Notes: a model not told the origin generated them from the sequence alone. A stretch of DNA of 64,000 nt from Cephalopachus bancanus (GCA_027257055.1 JAPVLO010000146.1:186001-250000); one strand, 5' to 3'; counted from the stretch's first letter, positions 14,264 through 30,449 are shown. Translations and numbers: made by a program.

Positions 14264-14611
14264 AGTGTGGTTCTGAGCTGTCAGTTACGGCACCCAGTGG
14301 TCCATAGGGAGGGAAGGATGGGAGAGCCTGCGGCAGCCTCCCTAAAACCGGTGTTAAACCCAATCCTGAGCCCGGCCTTGAAGCTTTCAGCATCGCAACA
14401 TGGAGGAAGAAGAAGAAAGCTAGGTCAGCCCTTCTGGATATTTAAAACAATTTTCACTCAAAGAAGCAGCATCTTTATTTATCATCAGCAGCCAGACCCT
14501 CCCATTGTACCCTTCCTCCTCAGTTAGCTCAGTGCCACCCTGGAGTGATTTTGAACATCCCTCATTGCTCAGAGAAAGGAAAACATTAGATCAAACATCA
14601 GGCCACTTCTA
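14264..14611. other. No recognisable feature
   Basis: Single-copy-looking sequence. Confidence 0.5.
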
Positions 14612-14908
14612 TTTCTTTTTTTGTGTGTTTGTTTTTAGACAGGGTCTCACTCTTTTGTCCAGGCTGGAGAGCAATGGCACACTCACAGCCACCACAGCCT
14701 CAACTTGCTGGGCTCAGGCGATCCTTTCGCCTCAGCCTTCCAAGTAGCTGGAACTACAGGTACACACCACCACTCCGGCTAATTTGTTTATTTATTGTAG
14801 AGACAAGTTCTTTCCAAGTTTCTCAGGCTGGTCTTGAAACCTTGGGCTCAGGCAGTCCTTTTGCCTCGGCCTCCCAAAGTGCTGGGATTACAGGCATGAG
14901 TCACCGCG
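14612..14908 (-). mobile_element. Alu dimer, intermediate between J and T types
   Basis: Right arm has the T-type CCTTCCAAGTAGCTGGAAC and TTTATTGTAGAGAC linker, but GCCTGAGCCCAAGG in the left arm is AluJ-like. Its end is the target of the next Alu. Confidence 0.92.
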
Positions 14909-14926
14909 CCAGGTCAGGTCACTTTT

Positions 14927-15209
14927 TTTTTTGAGTTGGAGTCTCACTCTGTCGCCCAGACTGGAGTGCAGTGGCACACTCCTGGCCACTGCAGCCTCGA
15001 ACTGCTGGGCTCCAGTGATCCTTCCACCTCAGCCTTCCAAGTAGCTGGAACTACAGGCGCACACTACCACGCCCAGCTAATTTTTTATTTATTGCAGAGA
15101 TGAGATCTCACCAAGTTGCCCAGGTGGGTCTCGAACCCATGGACTCAGGCAATCCATTCGCCTCGGCCTCCCAAAGTGCTGGGATTACAGGCTGAGCCAC
15201 CGAGCCTAG
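14927..15209 (-). mobile_element. T-type Alu, full length
   Basis: Perfect 18-bp target duplication CCAGGTCAGGTCACTTTT at 14909-14926 and 15210-15227. Confidence 0.96.
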
Positions 15210-15227
15210 CCAGGTCAGGTCACTTTT

Positions 15228-15725
15228 AAAATGGAAGATGAACAAAACTATTGTCAATGAAATGTGTATTGTTTATTGTAGCCAACTACTATGCCTTGGT
15301 TTGTTATGGAAGTTATGTGTTTTAATGTCTGATACATATGCTCAAAAGCTCATTGAAGGCCCTTACATAATCAGTGATACGTGTATCTTGTAGGGTCTGG
15401 AAAATAATTCGACTCTTTTGAATAACTGTGGAGATTTCTAGTTACTATGGCATCGGTTTTTGAATATATCCTTGGCTATGTTTATGATTAATGTGTTCAG
15501 AAACCATAAATTACAGCATTATTCCTTCTGGAAGCTTTTCTATGCTACCCCAGACACCCTAGGGTTCATCTTTTCTTCTGCAGCTTGTGTTGTTAATTTT
15601 GTACTTTAACGACATCCACAACTAAAAGCTTTTTTTATCAATTGCAAAAGTGATAAACACTTATTTTTTTTAATTTTGGAAAAGACAGTAGAACATAAAA
15701 AAAGAAAACTGAATTCTTCCAGAAT
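15228..15725. other. AT-rich stretch without recognisable feature
   Basis: AT-rich, possibly an old LINE, but I find no diagnostic motif. Confidence 0.4.
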
Positions 15726-16027
15726 CAGACCCAGTTGTGGTGGCCTGTAAATCCCATGATTGGGGAGACTGAGGCAGGAGGATCGCTTGAGCCCAGAAGT
15801 TCAAGACCAGCCTGGAAAAAATAGCAAGACCCCCATCTCTACAAAAAATTTTAAAAATTGGCTGGGCATAGTGGCACACGCTTGCAGTACCAGCAACTCA
15901 GTGAGTTCTGAGTCGAGGATCGCCTGAGCCCCAGAGGTCAAGGCTGGGGTGAGCTATGATCATGCCGTTGCACTGAAGTCTGGGCAACAAAGGGAGACCA
16001 TGAATCAAAAACAAACAAACAAAAACT
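15726..16027 (+). mobile_element. AluJ-like dimer, diverged
   Basis: Both arms and an (AAAC)n tail; many substitutions. Confidence 0.88.
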
Positions 16028-16063
16028 CCCCCAAATCAAAGCCTCTTGGAGTATTTCCTTATT

Positions 16064-17333
<1,270 letters not shown>

Positions 17334-17397
17334 CAAACTATCCTCCTGCCTTGGTCTCCCAAAGTGTTGGGTTACAGGCGTGAACCCCACACCCAGC
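17334..17397 (-). mobile_element. Alu 5'-end fragment
   Basis: About 64 bp matching the complement of the first part of Alu, with no tail. Confidence 0.75.
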
Positions 17398-17461
17398 CTG
17401 GGTGGTTATTTAGTGAGTGAATTGACTCTAACTCAACTTCCGCACTGTGGGGAACTCCTTT

Positions 17462-17640
17462 GTTTTTCCATGTGCATCTTCAGTGCAGGGTAGAGTCTGG
17501 CACAGAGTAGAGGCTCAATTAACGTTTGCCAAATAAACAGATGAACAAATGCATAGGCTTGCCTGAGGTCACAGCAGCAGGTAACAGAGGCAGGCCTTGA
17601 ATTTCGGCACTGAGCTGGTGAAGTCCTTTCCTCCTGGCAA
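17462..17640 (+). mobile_element. L2 3' terminus followed by MIR-like sequence
   Basis: AGTCTGGCACAGAGTAGAGG and CTCAATTAACGTTTGCC form the L2 3' end, with AACAGATGAACAAATG as its terminal repeats. CCTGAGGTCACAGCAGC and AGGCAGGCCTTGAATTTC are MIR-like. Confidence 0.6.
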
Positions 17641-17688
17641 GGCTGGCCTCTCACAGACCTGTAGTGGCTCTGGTTCAGGGAGCATGTT

Positions 17689-17707
17689 TAAGCGCCCCCT
17701 GCAGCAT
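17689..17707 (-). promoter_or_regulatory. Possible CTCF site
   Basis: AAGCGCCCCCTGCAGCATT resembles the complement of the CTCF core with its AGGGGGCGC centre. It lies about 400 bp upstream of the CpG-rich block. This is a motif match by eye only. Confidence 0.3.
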
Positions 17708-20326
<2,619 letters not shown>

Positions 20327-20336
20327 AAATGGTATC

Positions 20337-21633
20337 TTGCGGGCCAAACATAACACAGCTGCAGCCATGAGATATTAGGTGGATGGGACCCTCTGTAGAG
20401 TGTGGGCAACCTCTTCCAGGCCCACGGTCTTCCATAAGAGGCCTGTTGGGTCATCAGAACCCATGGTTCCAGTCTAAAAATAGACAAGGCAGTAACCCAA
20501 CCTGCAGTAAAGTACTACATTAAACCTGGCAATTTCTGACTGTGCCCCATCACGGGTCCAGCTCTCCTTCTGAGGCTCGGCTGTCTCCACATGTGTTGTT
20601 CCACAGGGGGGAGCTGGACGCTGGCCAGAAGTCCTGTGTTTCGGTCTCAGCTCAGTCACGTGCCGGTCCAGCGGGCTCGAGAAGCCACGAACCCTCTAAA
20701 CCCCTGTAGGGTCTCATCCACAAAATGGGTTTATTAGGTCAACAGAACATTCCAAGTTGCAGGATGCTGTCCAAACCCGAGGGCTTCTGGTGATCTCCAA
20801 TTTATTTTCATTCTCTGCTCTGCTCGGCTGGATTCCGGTAGGGTTTGGGTGTAAGAAATGGGGGAAAACATGCTGGTCCCCAAATGCAGCATGATGGGCG
20901 GCATCTGTTAAGTAAACGCCCAAAGCAAGAGTGTCAGGCGATTGTCTGTCTGCTTTGAACAACTGTCACTTTGGAAGGGTCCAAGGATTGGACAGTCACC
21001 TCAGGTTTTTCTGGCAGCACTGAGATCTGGGTGCAGATTTAAGGGGGGCAGGGGGAGAAGCTGCATGTCTGGAGGACACTGGCTGCTTTATTTTGTACAT
21101 CACGAATGGGCCTGGCTCAGTGGATGCTCAGAACCTGCTTCGGGGCAAGTTCTCTGGGGGCTGGGTATTCTGGGAGCTGGGGAAGGAGACTGGAGAAGAA
21201 TCCTGCCATCACACTGTCACATCGGAGCCTCTATTTAAAAAAAGAACTCCCTGCGGCTCTGTGGGTGTTTTGCCTGCGTTTTCCGGGTAACTGCAGGCTG
21301 CCTTCGGCAAGCCGGGCTGTGGCAGGCACTGCCAGCTGAGGGTGGTGGTGCAGGCGCCACCAGCTCCCTCCCTGCTTGCGGTCCTGGGGCTCAGTCAGGT
21401 CGGTCAGGGTCACAAGCCTCACGGGCTGGCACGTGACAATAAATTAGGGACCCAGGAAGTGGACCGCTGGGGAACAGTCCATCCTGGGGACTCTGAGGAA
21501 AAGCAGGGGCCATTGTCCGCAGAGAGAACTTCCAAGCATCACACACCAGGGGCAGGTCCGAGTGATGTCCTTGTGCGACCGTGAGACCTTGAGCAGATAC
21601 TTTTTTTTTTTAACAAATACTTAAATCTAATCA
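20337..21633. other. Repeat-poor stretch, possible MIR at 20625-20735
   Basis: CATCCACAAAATGGGTTTATTAGG after TCAGCTCAGTCACGTGCC suggests a decayed MIR. The rest has no recognisable feature. A T12 run lies at 21601-21612. Confidence 0.4.
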
Positions 21634-21932
21634 TTCTCATGCCTGTCATCTCAACACTTTGGGAGGCCAAGGCAGGAGGATCACTTGACCCCAGGAGTTC
21701 GAAACCAGCCTGGGCAACATAGAAAGACCTCATCCCTACAAAAATTAAAAAAAATTAGCTGGGCATGATTGTGCATGTCTGTGGTTCCAGCTACTCAAGA
21801 GGCTGAGGTGGAAGGATCACCTGAGCCCTGGGTTAAGGCTGTGGTGAGCCGTAATTGTGCCATTGCACTCCAGTCTGGGTAACAGTGAGAGTCCGACTCA
21901 ACAAAACAAAACAAGCAAACAAACAAAAAACT
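21634..21932 (+). mobile_element. AluJ-like dimer, slightly 5'-truncated
   Basis: Begins within the left arm at CTCATGCCTGTCATC and ends in (CAAA)n. Confidence 0.9.
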
Positions 21933-21969
21933 AATACAGGGAAAGTGTTTAGAGCGGCACATTGCAAGA

Positions 21970-22250
21970 GCTCCACAAACAGTAGGTCTTCTTTCCCTGC
22001 GGTAGTTTCTTACCCTCCCTGGAATCTCTAATGACGCTCACAGAGACATCCCTGCAAGATCTGGGAGAGGCTTGTGCTCCAAGTACCTTATCTGGAAGCT
22101 AGTGAACTTCCAAAGTTCAAAGACTTGGCTCAGGTGACACCTTCTCTATGCTGCCCAGTTCTCACACTGTCATGACTAAGTGGTTGCTTTATGTTGGGAT
22201 CTGTACTGGGCACTTCCCATTGTCCATGCAGGGACATATCCAGGTTTTGT
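21970..22250 (+). mobile_element. L2-like fragment
   Basis: GGCTCAGGTGACACCTTCTC and CTGCCCAGTTCTCACACTG resemble the L2 3' region. The assignment is weak. Confidence 0.4.
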
Positions 22251-22352
22251 GGGGCCTGACACACAATTTGGGAGGCCTTCTTTATTTCAAAAAACAAAAA
22301 ACCCACACGACTACGTGATTCTATTTCTGGAGTTTGTAAAACAAAAATGACC

Positions 22353-22500
22353 TCCATTAGCCAGGCGTGGTGGTGTCTGCCTGTAGTCCCAGCTACTAGG
22401 GAGGCAGGAGGATTGCTTGAGCCCAGAAGTTCAAGGCTGTAGTGAGCTACAATTGCACCAGTGCACTCCAGCCTGGGCAACAGAGTGAGATCCTGTCTGT
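22353..22500 (+). mobile_element. Alu right-arm monomer (FRAM-like)
   Basis: Starts at TTAGCCAGGCGTGGTGGTG with no left arm and ends at AGATCCTGTCTG with almost no tail. Confidence 0.8.
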
Positions 22501-22559
22501 TAGCACGTGGTTAAGGAGCCTGAGCAAGCGAGGGGCCTTGATGCTTAAGCTTCTTCAAC

Positions 22560-22740
22560 TTCATGGTAAATCCATTTCTGGTCTTAAGCAATCCCTACCA
22601 GAGCCCAGTGAAGTGGGTGAGTATTGTCCACTTTACAGATGTGAAGAGTAAGACTCAGAGATGAGAAGTAACTTGCCCCAGATCATGCACTTGATCCCTG
22701 CACTGCATTGGCATCCCCGGTGACAGGTAGAGATTGTCAC
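22560..22740 (+). mobile_element. MIR SINE
   Basis: CCACTTTACAGATGTGAAGAG, AAGTAACTTGCCCCAGATCA and flanks follow the MIR consensus order. Confidence 0.78.
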
Positions 22741-22925
22741 TAGGCTCACGTCTCTAGTTCAGGACTACCCTGTGGAAGCAGGGCATGGTAATCACTGGTT
22801 TGCCCATCTGCCTCTACTGTAACATCAGCTTCTGACAGACTCTGAGACAGTTCCTTCTTATCTTTACATCTCTGGTGACCCAGAGAAGGCGCTCAGCAAA
22901 CACGTGGAGAATGAATGTGCACACT
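22741..22925 (+). mobile_element. L2 3'-end-like fragment
   Basis: GCGCTCAGCAAACACGTGGA followed by GAATGAATGTG resembles the L2 terminus. Confidence 0.45.
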
Positions 22926-23045
22926 CCACCCTCGCTGTTTTGCACATGCCTGCCCACCTGCATCATGGCCCCGCTCATGGGTCCCTAGCCTTAGCCTGAT
23001 GTTTGGGGGAAAGTCTCCAGGGTGCACAGGGGAAAGAGAACTGCA

Positions 23046-23352
23046 GGACCCAGTGCTGTGGCTCACACTTGTAATCCCAGCACTTTGGGAGGCTGAGGCA
23101 GGAGGATCACTTAAGTCCAGGAGTTATAAGACCAGCTTGGGAAACATAGCAAGACCTCATCTCTACCAAAAAAAAAAAAAAAATCAAAAAAATTAGCTGG
23201 GTGTGGTGGTGCACACCTGTAGTTCCAGCTACTCAGGAGGCTGAGGTGGAAGGATCACCTGAGCAAAGGAGGTCAAGGCTCCCATGAGCATGACTTGGGC
23301 AACAGAGTAAGAACCCAACTCAAAAACAAAAAGAGAAACAAACCAAAAAAAC
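23046..23352 (+). mobile_element. AluJ-like dimer with 3' deletions
   Basis: The left arm is intact. The right arm lacks about 20 bases before GACTTGGGCAACAGAG. Linker A16; tail AAAC-rich. Confidence 0.9.
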
Positions 23353-23379
23353 CTTCCTGTAGGACCTAAATAGGGCTGC

Positions 23380-24178
<799 letters not shown>

Positions 24179-25025
24179 CAATCAAATGGGAGCCATCCAC
24201 ATGACTAGTGTTCAAGCCGAAGGCAGAATGACGTCACCACCAAGTAACTGTAGATGGAGGAGAAGGCCGAGAACCGATCTGAGACTTGTGAGTGCTTAAA
24301 ACTCAAGGGCATGAAACTGAGGAGCCACCAATGAGGTCGGAGGGAAAGCGGGAGGTGGGGTGTCCTGGAAGTGGGGAAAGCTGGTGCCTCCAGGAGGAGG
24401 AAGACCCAGTGTCGCTGCTGGGTCAGAGAAAATGAGAGCAGGGATCTCTGAACTGGCAACGAGAGGAGCCTGGGCGAGCTCGTCAGCAGGACTTTCCGTG
24501 GACCGATGTGGTGGAAGCCTGGCTGCAGTGGGTCTCAGGGAGAAGCAGCGGAGAGGAACTTGCTGCGAGCAGGGGTGGCTCTTGGGGGGGCTCTGCTGCA
24601 ATGGGGACGCAGCTGGCGAGGGACAGGCCACAGGAAAGAACAGCACGGCCACAGGGGGATGGCAGTGATTCAGTAGAGAGGGGCCGGAGGTTGGCTGGAG
24701 CATGGGGCATGAGCTGGTGGGAGGCGTTGGGACTGGGCATTGTGGGAGGAGCAGTTTCAGACAGGAGCTGCAACAGGAAAGGGGCGGAGCCCTGGGCCCT
24801 CAAACACTGTGGAGGGAGCGGAGGATGCCAGAAGAGACTGGAAAGGGTGGGTGGGATAAGTGGGCGAGAGGGGACACCAGGAGGTAGGGGGAGGGACAGC
24901 AGAAAGAGGATGGGCTCGAAAGTCACTGGTCCTGGTGAGGCGATGGAGTTGATGGAGATTGTGGCAGACTGCCAATTGGCCTCCCAAATCTTTTCTTCCC
25001 TTCTGCCATGACGAAAGAGCCTTGC
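24179..25025. other. Ancient repeat-like tract without gene
   Basis: Purine-rich. GGGGTGTCCTGGAAGTGGGG and AAGAGCC-type words resemble the 3' portion of the same unnamed old repeat seen at 29.2-30.4 kb. Open frames of up to 197 codons have no family signature. Confidence 0.4.
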
Positions 25026-25350
25026 TGGCTCTGGGTGGTGGCTCACGCCTATAATCCCAGCACTTTGGGAGGCCAAGGTGGGAGGATCGCTTGAGGAGTG
25101 AAGTTAGAGAACAGACTGGGCAATGCTGTGAGAGACTGTCTTTATAAAAAAAAAAGAAAAAGAAAAGAAATCAGGTGTGGTGGTACATGCCTGTAATTCT
25201 AGCTACTTGGGAGGCTGAAGCGGGAGGATCCCTTGAGCTCAGGAAATCAAGGCTGCAATGAACCATGATCATGCCATTGCACTCTCAGCACTCCATCCTG
25301 GTTGACAGAGTGAGACCTGTCTCAAAAATAAATAAAAAGAAAAAAAAACC
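25026..25350 (+). mobile_element. AluJ-like dimer, diverged
   Basis: Both arms present; extra bases before the CATCCTGGTTGACAGAG end; A-rich tail merging into a CA-rich run. Confidence 0.88.
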
Positions 25351-25375
25351 ACACACACATACACAAAATCCACTT

Positions 25376-25610
25376 CTTAAATTCATAAAGTAATAAGATT
25401 ATATAGAAAAACAACTATATTGTAATCATACCTATTATATAGTATATAAATATATAAAAATATGATATATATTATATAATATATTCAATCATAGTAATAT
25501 AAGATATAATTATATAAAATATAAGTTATATAAATGTAATTTAATATAGACTATATAATATATCTTATTTTAATAAAAATACAAAAGAACAATGATCTAA
25601 TAAAAATATA
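25376..25610. repeat. AT-rich low-complexity tract
   Basis: Nearly pure A/T with many TATATAA and ATATAAT units over about 235 bp. The arrangement is irregular, not a clean tandem repeat. Confidence 0.85.
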
Positions 25611-26624
25611 CCTCCCTATGAATGCATTAAAAAACAATCTAACAATGGATCCAATAGCCATTCTGCTTTCAAAGTAATGGGGAGCATTAGTGATATTCAC
25701 AATATCTGCAACAACTAAATGTGATAAGATACACGTGATTTCTGCCAGAGTGACACCACAGGCACTGCCAGTGCTCCTGTGTGTGTGACCTGCTGTGATC
25801 ATGAAACAAAATGCTAATTTTCAGGTAGGTCTTGCTGGAAAACGAGATGCCATTTCCCCCCATGCAGCCTCAGAGCGCCCCTGAGTCCCAGCCCGCCTGT
25901 TGCAAACATCTGTCTTTAGGGATGGTGGAACCACAGGGTGGAAGGAAACTGCATTCCCGGATAACCACAGGAGGCAGAGCCGGCAGACTGTGGCGTGAGA
26001 GAGCAGTCCTGGCCTTTGTGCACAGTGTCCGTGGGGTCTTTTTGTCGTGGCAGCCTATCCCGCACCCTGACAGTAGCAGTGGTGACTAAGCAGTTGTTCA
26101 CTGTCAGTTGATTGCCTTGTCCCAGAGCAACCAGCTGCTGGGAAATTAGAGTCCCCTCCCCTCCCACCAGCCCTCCCTCTTTCCCTTCCACCACAAGCTT
26201 CCTAATGCTCAGACTCGAGCCTCCCCCACGCCCCATCCTGTCTGGGCCTCCGCAGAGTCCACCTGGTTCCTGTTCTTGGCCTGGACAGGCCCGTGCCCCG
26301 GCCTCACCCTTGTCACACTGACTGAGAACGAGCAGCTGCAGCCTCCTCCCTCTGCCAGCCCCTCAGGCCCAGACACACCCCAGGAGGGCAGATCCCTGAC
26401 TACAGTTACCAGGAATGCGGCTGGAGGACTCGGGCGGTTGGGGCTGTGATTGCTGGCAGCATGTCAGGACTCCAGCAGGGTCTGGACTGGAGTTGACTGT
26501 GCAGCCAGACACTGAAGAAATGTCCTTAAAAAGGGAAGGAGAGGGATGCCAGGGTGCGAGCCAACGTGGCCTGGGCCAGGAGCACAGAAGTCTCGGAGGT
26601 GGGCTGGGAAATGAAGTCAGTCAC
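25611..26624. other. No recognisable feature
   Basis: Single-copy-looking, GC-rich in its right half. Open frames are not convincing. Confidence 0.5.
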
Positions 26625-26830
26625 CATTCAAATGATGAGAGCAGCTATTGGCTGAGCACCTACTAACTGCAAGGACTGAACCAGAGCTTTTCCATGCATG
26701 GCCTCTTTGAACCCTCACACGGCCCCGTGAGTTAAGTTCTACCATCTTACAACTATACAAACTAAAGCTAGCTGCCCAAGGTCACACAACCAGTGAGCTA
26801 GTAAGAGTTGAAATCTCCTCTAATACAAGG
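26625..26830 (+). mobile_element. MIR SINE
   Basis: GCTGAGCACCTACTAACTGC, CCAAGGTCACACAACCAGTG and AGCTAGTAAGAGTTGAAATC define the core and 3' part. Confidence 0.85.
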
Positions 26831-26881
26831 ACTGGAGCTAAGCGCGGGTGTCTGTTTCCTGGGAAAGAGGAGGTTCAGGAC

Positions 26882-27145
26882 CAGGTACGGTGGCTCACGC
26901 CTGCAACCCCAGCACTTTGGGAGGTTGAGGTAGGAAGATTGCTTGAAGCCAGGAGTTTGAGACCAGCCTGGGCAACATAGCGAGACCTCATCTCGACAAT
27001 AAATCAAAATTACCCAGGTGTGGTGGTGCATGCACCTGTAGTCCCAGCTACCTGGGAGGCTGAGGCCGGAGGAGGTCGAGTCTGCAGTGAGCCGTGATTG
27101 TACCACTGCACTCCAGCTTGGGTGACAGAGTGAGACCCCCCCAAA
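26882..27145 (+). mobile_element. AluJ-like dimer
   Basis: Right arm shortened around GGCCGGAGGAGGTCGAG. Ends in a C-rich then A5 tail. Confidence 0.92.
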
Positions 27146-27589
27146 AAGGGCGGTCCAGCCCTCACTTTAGCAAGTCCTTACAGCTTTGAAGTCCTGCTGC
27201 TCTGAGTGAACGTGTGGCCTTTGCAGAAAAGGGTAAGGCTGGAATGCTCAGGAAACCGCACTCTCTTCTGGGGCAGTAGGGGAGGATCATAGCAATGATG
27301 ACAGAGCCAGAGCCAGTGACCTCAGCCTGGGCTTCAACCATGGCCAGTCTGTCCATCCTCACCCTCCTTGAAGCCACAAGAAGAGAAAGAAGGGGAGGTT
27401 TTGAATGCTGGGTGCAGCCTCCCAAGCCCAGACGTGGACAGACATGGGCCAGGCTGGACAGGAGCTCTGCCCAAGCAAAAGTCACAGAGGGTGGGTTGTG
27501 GAGCGCCAAGAGCCTGAGGAAGGGACAGGGACAGTCCCAGGCCTTGTTGTGAGTCCCTAATTTCTGGGGAAAGTTGGAGCTAGAGAAAG
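27146..27589. other. No recognisable feature
   Basis: Single-copy-looking sequence; a 172-codon minus frame over 27162-27680 shows no recognisable domain. Confidence 0.45.
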
Positions 27590-27740
27590 CAGCACTGGGC
27601 ATGTGGAAAGAGCATGTGCTCTGGGTCAGATGACCCAACACATCCCAGGGGTGTGGCATAGATGAGCCACGTTTTCTCATCTATGAGGAAGGGTCACAGT
27701 TCCCACGGCATCAGTCACCGGCATGATGACACGAAATCAT
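27590..27740 (+). mobile_element. MIR SINE
   Basis: GAAAGAGCATGTGCTCTGGG, then CACGTTTTCTCATCTATGAG, in MIR order. Confidence 0.6.
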
Positions 27741-28409
27741 AGAGATCTCATAAGGGCATCCGAGGGGAGGGCTCACACAGCATCCACGCCATGGCCTCCC
27801 TGGTTTTTGTCCTGAGGTTGAAGAAGGCAGGGGTGTGCTGTGGCAGAGGAGTCCTGGGAAACGGCCTGAGGCTTGGGGAGAAGGGGGCGGCAGCCACCAG
27901 GTCCACCTGGAACGGGCTGCCTGGCTCCTCGACCTGCAGCATCAGGGACTGAGGCTCTGACCTCCGGAGCCGGACCTGCTCCCACCAGGCCTGGGGGCCC
28001 ATCTGGCTCCTGGACAGGAGCTACCAGGACCACATCAGCTTCACAAAGGAGCCTGCATGGCCGTGCTCCCGAGGCTCTGCCCTGTGCTTGTGCTGGAGAA
28101 ATGAAGCCCTTGAGCGGGTTGGAGCTGGGCTTCCCCCCGCGCCAGTACCTCAGTCTCTGCTGCTCTTTACCTGCTGACTCCCTTCCTGAGCCACAGATTC
28201 CCACTGCACACTGCTCACCTTTGCTGCCACCTGGGTCTGTCCCCAGTCCTCCCTAACCAGGGACTCTGCCTGAGTGGGCTCTTGCTGCTGCTGTGGCAAA
28301 ACCCAATCCTAAGGCAAGGCCAGTCCGAGGAGGTGACAGAAGCGGTCAAGGGTCAGGGCAGAGGACCCCAAACTTCGTCCACAGCACCCTCAGGGGGACA
28401 TTAGGGTGA
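27741..28409. other. GC-rich stretch without supported gene
   Basis: The minus strand is open over 27773-28204 and 27748-28002 in two frames. Neither resembles a family I know and no clear splice pair frames them. Confidence 0.4.
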
Positions 28410-29164
28410 GCCATCCATCTATCCATCCATGCATCCATCCACTCACCATCCACCCATCCACCCACCCATCCACCCACCCATCCATCCATCCACCCATCCA
28501 TCCTCATCCACCCACCCAACCATCCATCCACTCATTCATCCACCCACCCACACATCCATCCCCATCCACCCACTCACCCATCCATCCACTCACCCATCAC
28601 CCACCATCCACCCATCCACCCCTCTACCCATCCATCCCCGTCCAGCCACACATCCACCCATCCTCATCCATCCACCTCATCCCCACCTATCCACCCACCT
28701 ACTTACCCATCCACCCACTCACCCATCTGTCCACTCACCCATCCATCCACTCACCCATCCACCCCTTTACCCATCCATCCCCATCCACCCACCCATCCAC
28801 CCATCCACCCACCCATCCACCCACCCCCCACCCATCCATCCACCCACCCAGCCATCCACTCACCCATCCACCCACCCATCCACCAATCCTCATCCATCTA
28901 CCCACTCCCCCACCCATCCTCATCCATCCACCCACCCCCACCTATCCACCCACCCACCCATCCATCCACCCACCCAGCCATCCTCTCACCCATCCACCCA
29001 CCCATCCACCAATCCTCATCCATCTACCCACTCCCCCACCCATCCTCATCCATCCACCCATCCCCACCTATCCATCCACCCACTCATCCATCCCCATTCA
29101 TCCACCCACCACTCACCCATCCATCCACCCACCCACCCATCTATCCATCCATCCATCCAACAAA
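28410..29164. repeat. CATC-type satellite with 126-bp higher-order unit
   Basis: About 755 bp of imperfect CATC/CACC tetramers (CCATCCACCCATCCAC and variants). A block starting at GCCATCC (28851) recurs at 28977 with nearly identical order, including CCAATCCTCATCCATCTACC. That gives a 126-bp higher-order duplication. The array is stop-free in several frames on both strands, so the His/Pro/Ser/Thr-rich frames of about 254-260 codons are artefacts of the repeat. Confidence 0.95.
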
Positions 29165-29189
29165 CCATTTGTGGTGCCACTTCTATGAA

Positions 29190-29640
29190 TTAGACCCTGA
29201 GCTAGAAGATAGAAACACCAACGAATAAGATCCAGCCCCAGACCTTAAGGAGCTCTTTTTAAACTGAGACAAACAAGGAAACATGCAATGCATGTGCTCT
29301 CCACAGTCACGGAAACAGGAAGTGCAGGATGAAATCCATGTTTTAGAAGCAGCGTCTGGCTGCAGCGTGAAGGATGAAGGGAAGGCCAGACCGAATCAGC
29401 TAGAGAGCTGCTCAGGAGCTGCTGCAGTAATCTCGGAGCCAAGTGGTGGTGACTGGGACCAAGTGACGGCCATAGGGACTGTAGGCAAGCCTGGGTGGTG
29501 GGAGGGTGTGGGGCCAAGGGGAGGAGGGGAACAATGAGACTCAGGTATCTGGCTTGGGCTGCTGGGTAGACGCATGGCAGGGTCACTTGCAGGGGCGCAG
29601 GAGGAGAGCAGGCTTGGACAGAGGCGAAATGAAACCCATT
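29190..29640. mobile_element. Ancient interspersed repeat, family not named
   Basis: GACCTTAAGGAGCTCTTTTT, GCTGCTGCAGTAATCTCGG and GGTATCTGGCTTGGGCTGC match the order of an old dispersed repeat known to me only by pattern. Confidence 0.5.
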
Positions 29641-29929
29641 GGAGACTTGGGCTTACAATGCCCATGGAGCTTCCAAGCGGAAGAGATTTAGGGACAGGTA
29701 TACACGAGACCATCTGGGGAAGGGAACCAAAGGAGCACACAGGAGGGGCAGCATGCCCAAGCAGGAAGCTGGAGAGAAAGGCAGAGGCAGAAGGAAGAAG
29801 CAGTGCCTTTGTGTTCAGCTGCAGGTGAGAGGAAGCAAGACACACTTGGGAAACTGAAAGTGGTTCCATTCCGCTGGGACAGAGAGGCCGGGGTAACTAG
29901 GACGGTTCCAGAATGACGGAAAACTGAAA

Positions 29930-30400
29930 AGCTGTAAGTGGAGGGCGGGGGTGATGAGGGGAATTTATAAGCCATGTTTAAGAATTTGGGCTTCATTCAA
30001 GACTAGCCTGGACAACACAGAGAGATCCTGTCTCCACAAAAAAAATTTCAAAATTAGCCAGGCTTGGTGGTGTGCACCTGTAGTCCCAGCTACTAGGGAG
30101 ACTGAGGCAGGAGTACTGCCCGAGCCCAAGAGTTTGAGGTTATAGTGAGTCATGATTGCGCTACTGCACTCCAGCCTGGGCAACAGATTGTGACCCTGTC
30201 TCTTAAAAAAAAGAAAAGAAAAGAAAAATTGGGGACTCATCTTGAGGGCAATGGGGAACCATTGAAAGATTTTCAGCAGGGCAGTGTCTTGGTGAGATTG
30301 GCTTGTGTAGAACATAAATTGGTGGGGAAGGGGGACCTATCTGTAGCATGAGTTGATGGAGCATCACAGAGACAGGACACTGCAGGGATGTGGCTGGAGC
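29930..30400. mobile_element. Ancient interspersed repeat, family not named, split by an Alu
   Basis: AAGAATTTGGGCTTCATT before the Alu and GGGCAATGGGGAACCATTG, AAGATTTTCAGCAGGGCAG after it read as one interrupted unit. Confidence 0.55.
30001..30228 (+). mobile_element. Alu, 5'-truncated
   Basis: Begins within the left arm at GACTAGCCTGGACAACAC and ends with (AAAAG)n. A degenerate target duplication around AATTTGGGCTTCATT and AATTGGGGACTCATC is possible. Confidence 0.88.
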
Positions 30401-30449
30401 ACTGGAGGAGTCGGGATCCAGCTGTTGAGCTGGGCCAGAATCTTGGATC

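Noticed and set aside
24296..25076. ORFs of 135-197 codons on both strands
   Set aside because: The tract looks like an ancient dispersed repeat and part of the longest ORF runs into an Alu.
25376..25610. AT-rich tract as an origin or matrix attachment region
   Set aside because: Composition alone is not evidence; no ordered motif was found.
27748..28204. Two minus-strand ORFs in a GC-rich block, possible exon
   Set aside because: Frames overlap, peptides resemble nothing known, and no acceptor/donor pair could be assigned with confidence.
28410..29164. CRISPR-like regular repeats
   Set aside because: There are no unique spacers; this is a simple tandem satellite in a mammalian genome.
28406..29193. 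Two overlapping plus-strand ORFs of 254 and 260 codons rich in His, Pro, Ser and Thr
   Set aside because: They are the translation of the tetrameric CATC satellite; the same peptides appear in several frames because the repeat lacks stops. No start context, splice signals or conserved domain.
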